Of a stretch of 64,000 nucleotides of DNA, positions 33,325 through 41,138 are shown piece by piece. A program made the translations under genes and the position numbers. Position 1 is the first letter of the stretch. The number at the start of each line of letters is the position of its first letter. Under the pieces are notes generated by a model. That model saw only the letters and a program-made list of their open reading frames with translations. It searched no databases and was not told the origin of the DNA. Source of the stretch: CG2-30-58-95 sp964618215 (GTDB lineage: Bacteria; Chloroflexota; Anaerolineae; Anaerolineales; Villigracilaceae); NCBI GenBank assembly GCA_964618215.1, contig CAZTZE010000012.1:14428-78427 (forward strand). The letters are read 5' to 3'.

Positions 33325-33525
33325 GAAAACGTCCCGCAGGTTCGACTTCTACAATCAAATCCGGGGAAAAACCTGCGGGACGTTGATCGCCAACTCACAC
33401 CTTATTGCCCATTTTGCGGAAAAAAGGCAACAGTTGAAAACGTCCCGCAGGTTCGACTTCTACAATCAAATCCGGGGAAAAACCTGCGGGACGTTAATCG
33501 TTAACTCACACCTTATTGCCCAAGT
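33325..33525. repeat. Tandem duplication of a 111-bp palindromic unit
   Basis: AACGTCCCGCAGGTT and AACCTGCGGGACGTT bracket TCGACTTCTACAATCAAATC, and the whole unit is repeated with a period of 111 bp (from 33325 and from 33436) with few differences. Each unit ends with AACTCACACCTTATTGCCC. A related arm occurs at the window end (63977-63993) and in 52705-52739. No gene is present. Confidence 0.8.
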
Positions 33526-34055
33526 AGTTTTGCAAACTCAGCTTCAAAATCTTCGGCGTTCACAAACCCAAACCACTTCTTGACCACATTCCCCTGGCCA
33601 TCCAATAAGTAGAATTCCGGCTGAACGCGGAAGCCGAACTGGCGTTGATACACTTTCGTCGCCGGATCATCAGCATCCAGGAAATAAAAAGTGATCTGCC
33701 GATAATATTTCGCTTCCAACCCATGCACGATGGGCGCCATAGCGCGGCAGGTGCTTCAGGTAAAGCGGAAAAATTCCATCAGGACGGGTTTGCCCGAAGC
33801 CAGATTTACCTGAGAGGGATCAGTGGCTTCAAGCTGGTCCCCACGCGGTGTGACGACGAAGATCGGCGTCGAGGTTGGGGACTGAAGGGTCTCCACCGCT
33901 GCTCCGGGGGTTTCCGTTTGCACGCCAGGCGGAAGCGCTGTTGCTGCTGAGGGAGGTTCTGTCAGCGCGATAGGCGGCGGCGCGGCCGGGGCGCAGGCGG
34001 CTAGTCCGATGACGGCCAGCAGGCCCAGGGTCCAGATACGGGTACGGATGTTCAT
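33513..34055 (-). CDS. Thioredoxin-like lipoprotein, probable selenoprotein (UxxC)
   Basis: 181 codons from the ATG at 34055 (GGAGG upstream). The signal sequence has a lipobox (GLAACAP), then a Pro/Thr/Ala-rich linker of about 60 residues and a thioredoxin fold. The frame contains one TGA (nt 33758-33756), in LMEFFRFT-U-STCRAMAP, exactly where relatives have the first Cys of CxxC. The frame stays the same on both sides (thioredoxin pattern to the natural stop). Downstream of the UGA, CCCAU and AUGGG form a stem with loop CGUGC that begins 26 bases after the UGA and has G at loop position 2, as bacterial SECIS elements require. Alternatives are nonsense mutation or sequencing error. selA/B/C are not in the window. 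Confidence 0.68.
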
Positions 34056-34225
34056 AATCAATGCCTCCATGCTTTCTTATGTTACCATTTTCTATGATAT
34101 TTGTCCAGTATATTATTTTTCTTTGACGCCCCTGCTTTCCTACGTTATACTATACCCGTTGCGACCGGCTCGTCTCGGTCGTTTTATCGGTATGACCAGC
34201 ATCCAAACCACATAGTGCCCATCCG

Positions 34226-34330
34226 ATAAACCCCCGGAACGCGGACTTTAGTCCGCCATCCCAGGCAGACTGATGCTTCGACAGGCTCAGCACAAGCGTC
34301 TGCATTCCGTTATTCGGATAGGCTCATAAG
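34226..34330. repeat. Short dispersed repeats upstream of the P5C dehydrogenase
   Basis: GAACGCGGACTTTAGTCCGCC (hairpin; a near match is at about 63140-63162) and GCTTCGACAGGCTCAGCAC, a member of the CTTCGAC-x-GCTCAG family, lie here. No gene. Confidence 0.5.
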
Positions 34331-34347
34331 CATCAGGAGATATTCTA

Positions 34348-35922
34348 ATGGTAGACTTCAAACTGACTTACTCAACCATGTTCAACCCACCAGAGGAACT
34401 GCACACGCGCTTCGATGCGGCATTGATCAAGCTCAAGGCCGGCCTCGGCAAAGACTACGGCATGTTCATTGACGGCAAGGATGTCTTCGCGGCGGAAAAG
34501 TTCGAGGACCACAACCCGGCGGACACAGACATGCTGCTGGGCACTTTCCAAAAAGGGGACGAAAAGAGCGCCTTGGCCGCGCTGGCCGCCGCTCGAAAAG
34601 CCTTCCCAATGTGGTCGCATATGAAGTGGCAGCAGCGCGTGGCTTTGCTGCGCAAAGCCGCCGATATAATTGACGAGCGGCTCTTCGAGATCGGCGCGGC
34701 GCTGGCACTGGAAGTCGGCAAGAACCGCATGGAAGCGCTGGGCGACATTGCCGAGACCGCCGACCTGATCCGCTACACCTGTTCCCAGATGGAAAAGAAT
34801 GACGGCTACATCCTCGCAATGGGCAAGGACCCGCTGGTCGGTTACGAGGCTAGCAACGTCTCCCTGCTGCGGCCCTACGGCGTCTGGCTGGTGATCAGCC
34901 CGTTCAACTTCCCGGCCGCCTTGGCTGGAGGCCCGGCAGGCGCGGCTCTGGTGACCGGAAATACGGTCGTGATGAAACCGGCTACGGATACGCCCTGGGC
35001 CGCTCGCTGGCTGGTGGAGTGCTTCCGGGATGCAGGCATCCCGGATGGCGTGGTCAACTACGTCACCGGGCCGGGACGCACGCTTGGACAGGCGCTCATC
35101 ACCTGCCAGGACGTGGACGGCGTCACATTTACCGGCTCGTTCGACGTGGGCATGGGCATCTTCCGCGATTTCTCGCAGTGCAGGTGGCTGCGGCCAATCA
35201 TCCTGGAATTGGGCGGCAAGAACCCGGTCATCGTCTCACGTCACGCCGACCTGGAGCGGGCTGCCATCGGCATCCTGCGCTCGGCCTTCGGCTTGCAGGG
35301 ACAGAAATGTTCGGCAGCCTCGCGCGTTTACATCCAGGCGCCGGTCTACGACGAGTTGACCGCTCGCCTGAAGGAACTGGCCGGGAAGCTGACCATCGGC
35401 GACCCGACCGAGCGCCAGGTCTATTTCGGCCCGGTCATCAACAAGAATTCCTACAACGACTTCAAGAACTTTACCGATGAGATTTCACGATCCAGCGGCG
35501 GGTTCCTGACCGGCGGTCACATTTTGAGCGGCGATAGGTACGACAAGGGATATTTCTGCGAACCCACCTTCGTCACCGACCTGCCCCTCAACCACCGGTT
35601 ATGGAAGCACGAGATGTTCCTGCCGATCACGACCATCGCCAAAGTCAAGAACCTGGACGAGGCGATGAAATATGCAAATGATGTTGATTACGGCCTGACG
35701 GCAGGATTCTATGGCTCGGAAGATGAGGTCGAGTGGTTCTTCGATAACATCCAGTCCGGCGTCAGCTATGCCAACCGTCCGCAGGGCGCGACGACGGGCG
35801 CATGGCCCGGTTTCCAACCCTTTGGCGGTTGGAAGGCCTCCGGTTCGAGCGGCAAGAACGCCGGCGGCCATTACTACCTGCCGTTGTACATGCGCGAGCA
35901 AATTCACACGCTAATCAAGTAA
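34348..35922 (+). CDS. rocA: L-glutamate gamma-semialdehyde (1-pyrroline-5-carboxylate) dehydrogenase
   Basis: 524 residues of the aldehyde dehydrogenase superfamily with P5C-dehydrogenase features. The N-terminal extension (about 1-45), VISPFNFP (catalytic Asn), TVVMKPATDTPW, FTGSFDVG (NAD loop), LELGGKNP (general base Glu, about 288) and GLQGQKCSA (nucleophile Cys, about 320) are all seen. It oxidises the last intermediate of proline (or arginine) breakdown to glutamate using NAD+. No proline dehydrogenase gene is adjacent. AGGAGAT precedes the start. Confidence 0.93.
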   Translation: MVDFKLTYSTMFNPPEELHTRFDAALIKLKAGLGKDYGMFIDGKDVFAAEKFEDHNPADTDMLLGTFQKGDEKSALAALAAARKAFPMWSHMKWQQRVALLRKAADIIDERLFEIGAALALEVGKNRMEALGDIAETADLIRYTCSQMEKNDGYILAMGKDPLVGYEASNVSLLRPYGVWLVISPFNFPAALAGGPAGAALVTGNTVVMKPATDTPWAARWLVECFRDAGIPDGVVNYVTGPGRTLGQALITCQDVDGVTFTGSFDVGMGIFRDFSQCRWLRPIILELGGKNPVIVSRHADLERAAIGILRSAFGLQGQKCSAASRVYIQAPVYDELTARLKELAGKLTIGDPTERQVYFGPVINKNSYNDFKNFTDEISRSSGGFLTGGHILSGDRYDKGYFCEPTFVTDLPLNHRLWKHEMFLPITTIAKVKNLDEAMKYANDVDYGLTAGFYGSEDEVEWFFDNIQSGVSYANRPQGATTGAWPGFQPFGGWKASGSSGKNAGGHYYLPLYMREQIHTLIK

Positions 35923-35945
35923 ATTTGGCAGATCAGGGTTATCGT

Positions 35946-35984
35946 GCAATGTGACAGTCACTTCAGAAGTGACTGTCACATTGC
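35946..35984. repeat. Perfect 19-bp palindrome
   Basis: GCAATGTGACAGTCACTTC is followed after one base by its exact reverse complement. It has no T tract, so it is more likely a palindromic repeat or stability hairpin than a simple terminator. Confidence 0.7.
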
Positions 35985-35999
35985 CGCCCACGAGCAGAC

Positions 36000-36257
36000 A
36001 TGGACCAGCAACCAGAACTCCTTCCACGCATCGGAAATTTTTTCATCCTGGTAGGCGCCGGGCTGATGATGATATTCATCGGCTCGATCCAGGGCAACGT
36101 ACCCAAATTCGATTATTTCGGTTTCAGTCTGATCGCCCTGTTTTTGGGGTTTATCCTCCGCCGCCGCGCAAAGCCCCACCCCCAGTCCGGGCGTTTCAGC
36201 ACCCTGGGCAAACTACGCGGCGCAGGCAAAGACAAGAAGGAAAAGGCAAAGCGTTAA
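36000..36257 (+). CDS. Small membrane protein of unknown function
   Basis: 85 residues. Two hydrophobic segments (FFILVGAGLMMIFIGSI and FDYFGFSLIALFLGFIL) are followed by a highly basic tail (FILRRRAKP ... GKDKKEKAKR) that should face the cytoplasm. I do not recognise a family. The ATG has only a weak upstream purine stretch. It lies between the P5C dehydrogenase and the CoA-transferase A gene on the same strand. Confidence 0.7.
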   Translation: MDQQPELLPRIGNFFILVGAGLMMIFIGSIQGNVPKFDYFGFSLIALFLGFILRRRAKPHPQSGRFSTLGKLRGAGKDKKEKAKR

Positions 36258-36309
36258 TATTTCATCCTCCACCAACGCCAAACTTCCCGACTGAGTAGAT
36301 GCTGCGCAA

Positions 36310-37212
36310 ATGACAAAATTAATCCCCCTTTCCGAAGCCATTTCGAAATATGTCCAAGACGGTGATACGCTCTACGCCGCCGGATTCACCCACCTGATCC
36401 CCTTCGCCGCCGGGCACGAGATCATCCGCCAGCGCAAACGGGACCTGACGCTTGCCCGCGCCACCCCCGACCTGATCTACGACCAGATGGTTGCCGCCGG
36501 CTGCGCCCGCAAGGTGATCTTTTCATATATGGGCAACCCCGGCGTCGGGTCGTTGCGCATCGTGCGGGCTGAGATCGAGGCCGGGCGGCTGGATTGGGAG
36601 GAATATTCCCATTTCGGCATGATCTCCCGCCTGCAGGCCGGCGCGGCCGGTCTGCCCTTCATGCCGATGAACCAGACCGCCGCCACTGACCTCGAGCGGG
36701 CCAACCCGCTCATCCAGCGCGTCACCGATCCATACTCCGGCAAAGAGGTGATCGTCGTCCCGGCGCTCAACCCGGACGTAGCCATCGTCCACGTGCAACG
36801 CGCCGACAGGGACGGCAACGCCCATTTGTGGGGCATCATCGGCGAGCAGAAGGAGTCCGCCTTCGCCGCGAAAAAAGTCATCCTGACCGCCGAGGAGATC
36901 GTGGACGAATCCGTCATCCGCTCGGATCCGAACCGCACGCTGATCCCCGGATTCATCGTCAGCGCGGTCTGCCACGTGCCGTATGCCTCGCACCCCTCCT
37001 ACGCGCAGGGTTGTTACGACCGCGATAACGAGTTTTATCTTGAGTGGGATAAGATTTCCGCCGACCCGCAGGCCGTCAGAGCGTATCTTGACGAGTGGGT
37101 CTATGGCGTGCAAGATAGAAATGAATACTGGCAAAAACTGGGGCCGAAAGTACATGGGCGATTGCAAGTGAAGCCGCGGCCTAGCGCACCGGTGGACTAC
37201 GGAAATTATTAA
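36310..37212 (+). CDS. gctA: CoA-transferase subunit A (glutaconate CoA-transferase type)
   Basis: 300 residues of the CoA-transferase family I alpha subunit. AAGFTHLIPFAAGHEII, YMGNPGVGS, LPFMPMNQTAATD, DVAIVHVQRADRDGNAHLWG and ILTAEEIVDE are characteristic. With subunit B it moves CoA between acyl-CoA and a free acid such as glutaconate or a 3-oxoacid; the exact substrate is not readable. Subunit B is not adjacent but lies after an intervening hydrolase gene, an unusual order. No clear Shine-Dalgarno is seen. Confidence 0.9.
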   Translation: MTKLIPLSEAISKYVQDGDTLYAAGFTHLIPFAAGHEIIRQRKRDLTLARATPDLIYDQMVAAGCARKVIFSYMGNPGVGSLRIVRAEIEAGRLDWEEYSHFGMISRLQAGAAGLPFMPMNQTAATDLERANPLIQRVTDPYSGKEVIVVPALNPDVAIVHVQRADRDGNAHLWGIIGEQKESAFAAKKVILTAEEIVDESVIRSDPNRTLIPGFIVSAVCHVPYASHPSYAQGCYDRDNEFYLEWDKISADPQAVRAYLDEWVYGVQDRNEYWQKLGPKVHGRLQVKPRPSAPVDYGNY

Positions 37213-37255
37213 CCACGAAGGACACAAAGGAAACCTTCATGATGAGGAACTTTGA

Positions 37256-38158
37256 TTGATACCTTTCATTGATCTCAACGGCGACGGCCCGCCGCTCCAC
37301 TTCGCCCATGCCAACGGCTACCCGCCGGAATGTTACCGCCCGCTGCTGACGGGACTTTCTGCACATTACCACGTTTTCGCCATGCACCAACGTCCGCTCT
37401 GGCCGGACGTTCAGCCTGATTCGATCAACGACTGGCATCCCCTCAGCGACGATCTGTTCCGCTTCCTGCGCAGCACCTGCTCGGTAGACGAACGGGATCC
37501 CGGCCCACTGATTGGCGTCGGTCACTCGCTGGGCGGGATCGTCACCCTGCGCGCCGCGCTGCGCCAGCCGGAACGCTTCCGCGCCCTCGTCCTGATTGAC
37601 CCGGTGCTTTTTCCGCCAACCATGATCGCCGCCATGCGTCTCATCCGGATGCTCAGCCTCTCGTACCGGCTGCATCCGCTCGTCCAGGGCGCGCTGCGCC
37701 GGCGGCGGGTCTTCGAGAGCCGCGAGGTTTTGCTGAGGGGCTACCGGCGCAAGTCCATTTTTCGATATCTGAGCGATGCCAGCCTTGAAGCCTACGTCGA
37801 GGGGCTGACGCGCCCGCGCCCGGATGGTCAATATGAACTCGTTTACAGCCCGAAGTGGGAGGCGCGCATCTACATCACCGGCGTATGGCATGATACGGAC
37901 ATCTGGCGCGGCCTGCCCAAACTGAAAGTCCCGCTGCTCATCATCCGCGGCGCAGAGACGGACACCTTTTGGGAATCCGCCGCCCGCCTGGTGAAGCGAA
38001 AATTGCCTTCGGCGCAGATCGTCACCATTGAAAATGCTACTCACTTGGTTCCGTTGGAACAACCTGGGAAAGTGGTTGAACATATCCGAAACTTTTTGGA
38101 CACGGATTACACGGACGGACACGGAAAAAGCACGGATTTTTCTACTGTTTTTCCGTGA
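37256..38158 (+). CDS. Alpha/beta-fold hydrolase between the CoA-transferase subunit genes
   Basis: 300 residues from a TTG start (GAGGA 7 bases upstream; nearby ATGs are out of frame). HFAHANGYPPECY is the oxyanion region, GVGHSLGGIVTL has the nucleophile, LLIIRGAETDTF the acid and NATHLVPLEQP the His. The last 20 or so residues (DTDYTDGHGKSTDFSTVF) are encoded by an ACACGGATTACACGG intergenic repeat (nt 38095-38158), so the natural C-terminus has probably been replaced. It could hydrolyse an acyl-CoA or ester handled by the flanking transferase. Confidence 0.85.
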   Translation: MIPFIDLNGDGPPLHFAHANGYPPECYRPLLTGLSAHYHVFAMHQRPLWPDVQPDSINDWHPLSDDLFRFLRSTCSVDERDPGPLIGVGHSLGGIVTLRAALRQPERFRALVLIDPVLFPPTMIAAMRLIRMLSLSYRLHPLVQGALRRRRVFESREVLLRGYRRKSIFRYLSDASLEAYVEGLTRPRPDGQYELVYSPKWEARIYITGVWHDTDIWRGLPKLKVPLLIIRGAETDTFWESAARLVKRKLPSAQIVTIENATHLVPLEQPGKVVEHIRNFLDTDYTDGHGKSTDFSTVFP

Positions 38159-38292
38159 AATTCCGTGAAATCCGTGTACAAGTCGGAACAAATCTGAAAG
38201 AGTCGCCCCGTTTTCGTGATCTACTGATTATAAAAAGCCTTCGCGGGCTTCGTTTCTTCGCGGTTCAAATTCGCTCTTCTTTGGGAGATAAC

Positions 38293-39069
38293 ATGACTGA
38301 ACTTACCTACTCCTCCGCCGAACTTATGATCGTCAACGCCGCCCGCCTGCTGCAGGATGGCGAGACCGTCTTCGTCGGCGTCGGCCAGCCCAACCTGGCT
38401 TGCAACCTGGCCAAGCGCACCCACGCTCCCAACCTGGTCATGATCTACGAAGCCGGCGTGATCGGGGCCGAACCGGCGCGTCTGCCGCTCTCGATCGGCG
38501 ACCCGACCCTGGTCAGCGGGGCGCTATCGGTGGTCAGCATGTACGATATTTTCACCCTTTATCTCCAGCGCGGCAACGTGGACGTGGGCTTCCTGGGCGG
38601 GGCACAGATTGACCGCTTCGGCAACATCAACGCGACGGTCATCGGCAATGATTATGCCCACCCCAAAGTCCGCCTGCCGGGTTCCGGTGGCTCGCAGGAG
38701 ATCGCCGCCTGGGCCAACCGCTGCTACATAATGTCCCCCCATCAGAAGCGCCGCTTCCCTGAGAAGGTGGATTTCATGACCTCGGCCGGCTTCTTGAACG
38801 GGCGTTCTGAGCGCGTGAAAGTCGGCCTGCGCGGCGGCGGACCTATCGCAGTCGTGACCGACCTGGGCATCCTGGAACCCGACGCCAGCGGCGAGCTGGT
38901 ACTGACCGCCCTGCATCCCGGCAAGACCGCGCAGGAAGCCATTGACAACACCGGCTGGCCGCTGAAAGTGGCAGCGAGTTTAAGAACAACAGAGCCTGTG
39001 ATGGACAATGAGCTCAAGATCCTGCGCGAGGAGTTGGATCCAAAAGGGATATACCTGAACGGTGGGTAG
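38293..39069 (+). CDS. gctB: CoA-transferase subunit B (glutaconate CoA-transferase type)
   Basis: 258 residues from the ATG at 38293 (GGGAG 5 bases upstream); the in-frame extension to 38155 is translated repeat. VFVGVGQPNLACNLAKR, MIYEAGVIGAEPARLPLSIGD, DVGFLGGAQIDRFGN and LPGSGGSQEIAAW match the beta subunit family; the catalytic Glu of family I enzymes would be the one in YEAGVIG. It pairs with the A subunit at 36310. Confidence 0.9.
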   Translation: MTELTYSSAELMIVNAARLLQDGETVFVGVGQPNLACNLAKRTHAPNLVMIYEAGVIGAEPARLPLSIGDPTLVSGALSVVSMYDIFTLYLQRGNVDVGFLGGAQIDRFGNINATVIGNDYAHPKVRLPGSGGSQEIAAWANRCYIMSPHQKRRFPEKVDFMTSAGFLNGRSERVKVGLRGGGPIAVVTDLGILEPDASGELVLTALHPGKTAQEAIDNTGWPLKVAASLRTTEPVMDNELKILREELDPKGIYLNGG

Positions 39070-39209
39070 ACAGCGAAGAGTCGGGAGTCGGGATTTGAGA
39101 GTCGTCAGAAAGGAGAATGAAAAATGGAGGACCGGAAGAAAATTCGCGGTTTCAAAGTTCAACCCAATCGCCACGCCCACTAACAACTAACGACTCCCTG
39201 CTCCCAACT

Positions 39210-40127
39210 GTGAAACGCATTTTCCTCTCCCCCTCCGAGCCTCGTCTGCGCGCCGGCTGGCGGCTGCTGATACAGAGCCTGATAATGCTCATGCTGGGAC
39301 TTTGCATCGGCATCCCCGTCATCCTGCTGCCGATGATGTTCGAGACTCCAGCGCACACCCTGCTGCCGCCAGAAATGGTGCTTCCCGAATTGCTTGCATC
39401 GCTGGCAGTGGAGTTCCTGGCGATTACAGTATCCATATTTATGGCACGGCGCTTCCTCGACCGGCGCTCCTTTGCTAGCCTGGGTTTCAAACTGAAGTGG
39501 CGGGCGCTCGTGGACATCCTGGCCGGGATTGCCATCACCTTCGTGATGATGGGGTTGATTTACATCCTCATGTGGTCATCGGGCTGGATCAAATTCGAGG
39601 GCTTCGCCTGGCAAACGCAACCGGTCGGCGCGGTTGTCGTCAACACCCTGCTCATCTTCCTGGCCTTTGTCCTGGTCGGCTGGAACGAGGAACTGCTCTC
39701 GCGCGGCTACCACTTGCAAAACCTGGCCGAGGGGATCAATATGACCTGGAGCGTGCTCCTTTCCTCGGCCGTCTTTGGCGTTCTGCACCTGGCCAACCCC
39801 AACGCCACCTGGCTCTCAGCAGTGGGCATCTCCCTGGCCGGGCTTTTCCTGGCCTTCGCCTACCTGCGCACGAAACAATTGTGGCTCTCCATCGGCCTGC
39901 ACATCGGCTGGAATTTTTTCGAGGGTACGCTGTTTGGATTCCCGGTGAGCGGGATGGAATTCTACCGTCTCATCCGGCACACAGTCAGCGGCCCGGAGCT
40001 GTGGACGGGCGGCGCCTTCGGCCCGGAGGCGGGATTGGTGGTGTTACCGGCACTGGCGTTGGGCGTGGCGCTGGTGTATGGCTATACAGTCTGCTCAACA
40101 AAGTCCGCCCCCAACCGTTCCCCCTAA
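39210..40127 (+). CDS. CPBP-family intramembrane metalloprotease
   Basis: 305 residues from the GTG at 39210, chosen because homologues begin near KRIFLSPSEPRLRAGWR; an ATG at 39117 is in frame but adds a low-complexity leader over an ACTAACGACTC word repeat. About eight membrane spans. The Abi/CPBP motifs are visible: motif 1 WNEELLSRGYHLQNL (EExxxR), motif 2 FGVLHLANP and motif 3 LHIGWNFFEG. Members are Rce1-like proteases or membrane proteins of bacteriocin immunity; the substrate is unknown. Confidence 0.85.
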   Translation: MKRIFLSPSEPRLRAGWRLLIQSLIMLMLGLCIGIPVILLPMMFETPAHTLLPPEMVLPELLASLAVEFLAITVSIFMARRFLDRRSFASLGFKLKWRALVDILAGIAITFVMMGLIYILMWSSGWIKFEGFAWQTQPVGAVVVNTLLIFLAFVLVGWNEELLSRGYHLQNLAEGINMTWSVLLSSAVFGVLHLANPNATWLSAVGISLAGLFLAFAYLRTKQLWLSIGLHIGWNFFEGTLFGFPVSGMEFYRLIRHTVSGPELWTGGAFGPEAGLVVLPALALGVALVYGYTVCSTKSAPNRSP

Positions 40128-40131
40128 CGCC

Positions 40132-40250
40132 CAATACTGTTTAGCTTAGATGGTCGGGCTCCCAAAGTGCCCCGAAGTGGTATGCCCGACGGCGTGCCCG
40201 CAGGGTGCTTCGCGAGGAGCCGTCTCTGCAGACTTATCTAAACAGTATTG
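40132..40250. repeat. MITE-like element with 13-bp terminal inverted repeats
   Basis: CAATACTGTTTAG (40132-40144) and its exact reverse complement (40238-40250) bound 119 bp with inner partial palindromes (GTCGGGC / GCCCGAC). It has no ORF. AACGCC is found just outside both ends, possibly a target duplication, though the surrounding words are themselves repetitive. Confidence 0.6.
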
Positions 40251-40379
40251 CCCCAACGCCTTCCCACTAACGACTCACCACTGACAATGACTACTTTCCT
40301 CGCCTGCCTCCCCATTCTCGTCATCCTCATCCTGGAGGAGTTCAATCTGTCGCCAAAGGCCGTACATATCTACGTACTA

Positions 40380-41021
40380 TCATGTCACTCCCACAAACGG
40401 ATTCCCCCTCCTCTCCTCCCTCACCCTCGTCTCCAGCCCATGCCCCGATAATATCCGCGTCTCGTCAGGCAAGGTAAACACCTGCATCCTTATGCTCTCC
40501 ACCAGCGTCTCCCAATCTCCTCCAGGTAAATCCGTCCGCCCAACGCCGTTTTGGAAGATCAAGTCGCCGCTGAAGAGGGTATTTTCTTCGGCACAGTAAA
40601 ACACACAATGACCCGGGGTATGCCCTGGCGTGTGACGCACCTCAAAAGTGATATTCCCCAGTCGCAGGGTCTGGCCGTGACGCAAGTCAATGGTTGGCTC
40701 GGGGCCGACTTCGATGCGAAAACCAAACAGCGCCGCGCCGCCCTGCACCTGCCACAACGGATGATCAGCGGGATGGAGGGCGACAAGGGGCGGGGGATTC
40801 AGCGCAGCCGCAATCTCTGCCGCGCCGCCGATGTGATCGAAGTGGGCGTGGGTGTACCAGAGTTGTCCGATGCGCCAGCCGCGCCGTCGCGCTTCGGCCA
40901 GGATGACATGTCCATCCCAGGCCGGGTCAATGACCGCGGCTTCAGCGGTTTCGGGATCGGCGACCAGATAAGCATTGGTCAGCACCGGGCCGAGGGTGAA
41001 GGGGACGATTTCTAGAGGCAT
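40380..41021 (-). CDS. Metallo-beta-lactamase-fold hydrolase (glyoxalase II-like)
   Basis: 213 residues. The metal-binding motif THAHFDHIGG is intact, followed by HTPGHTPGHCV, the metal-bridging Asp in FSGDLIFQNGVGRTDLPGG and a final His in ILSGHG. This is the YcbL/glyoxalase-II-like branch. It probably hydrolyses a thioester such as a lactoylthiol. It is transcribed after the MFS gene but separated from it by a repeat block. Confidence 0.92.
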   Translation of the reverse strand: MPLEIVPFTLGPVLTNAYLVADPETAEAAVIDPAWDGHVILAEARRRGWRIGQLWYTHAHFDHIGGAAEIAAALNPPPLVALHPADHPLWQVQGGAALFGFRIEVGPEPTIDLRHGQTLRLGNITFEVRHTPGHTPGHCVFYCAEENTLFSGDLIFQNGVGRTDLPGGDWETLVESIRMQVFTLPDETRILSGHGLETRVREERRGNPFVGVT

Positions 41022-41138
41022 AGTTATCAGTGTTCAGTGTTCAGTTTTCAGTGTTCAGTTTTCAGTCATCAGTCATCAGTCGTCGGTGATCAGTCATTGG
41101 TAACTGATCACTGATCACTGATTACTGATCACTGATCA
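41022..41138. repeat. CAGTGATCAGT-type word repeat supplying the MFS stop codon
   Basis: More than ten variants of CAGTGTTCAG, CAGTCATCAG and TGATCACTGA in tandem. The block runs into the end of the MFS gene: the TGA stop (41138-41136) and the final Gln codon are part of a repeat word. Confidence 0.75.

Noticed and set aside
33325..33525. CRISPR-like repeat pair
   Set aside because: Only two units of 111 bp, each palindromic over its outer arms with identical interiors; no short direct repeats with unique spacers and no cas genes.
38155..38292. 46-codon N-terminal extension of the CoA-transferase B frame
   Set aside because: It consists of translated repeat and lacks homology. ATG 38293 has a good Shine-Dalgarno and the expected N-terminus.
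40260..40380. Hydrophobic start MTTFLACLPILVILIL resembling the N-terminus of a permease
   Set aside because: Only about 15 residues are hydrophobic, the frame then loses any pattern, and it overlaps the MBL gene. It may be a lactate-permease remnant but cannot be supported.
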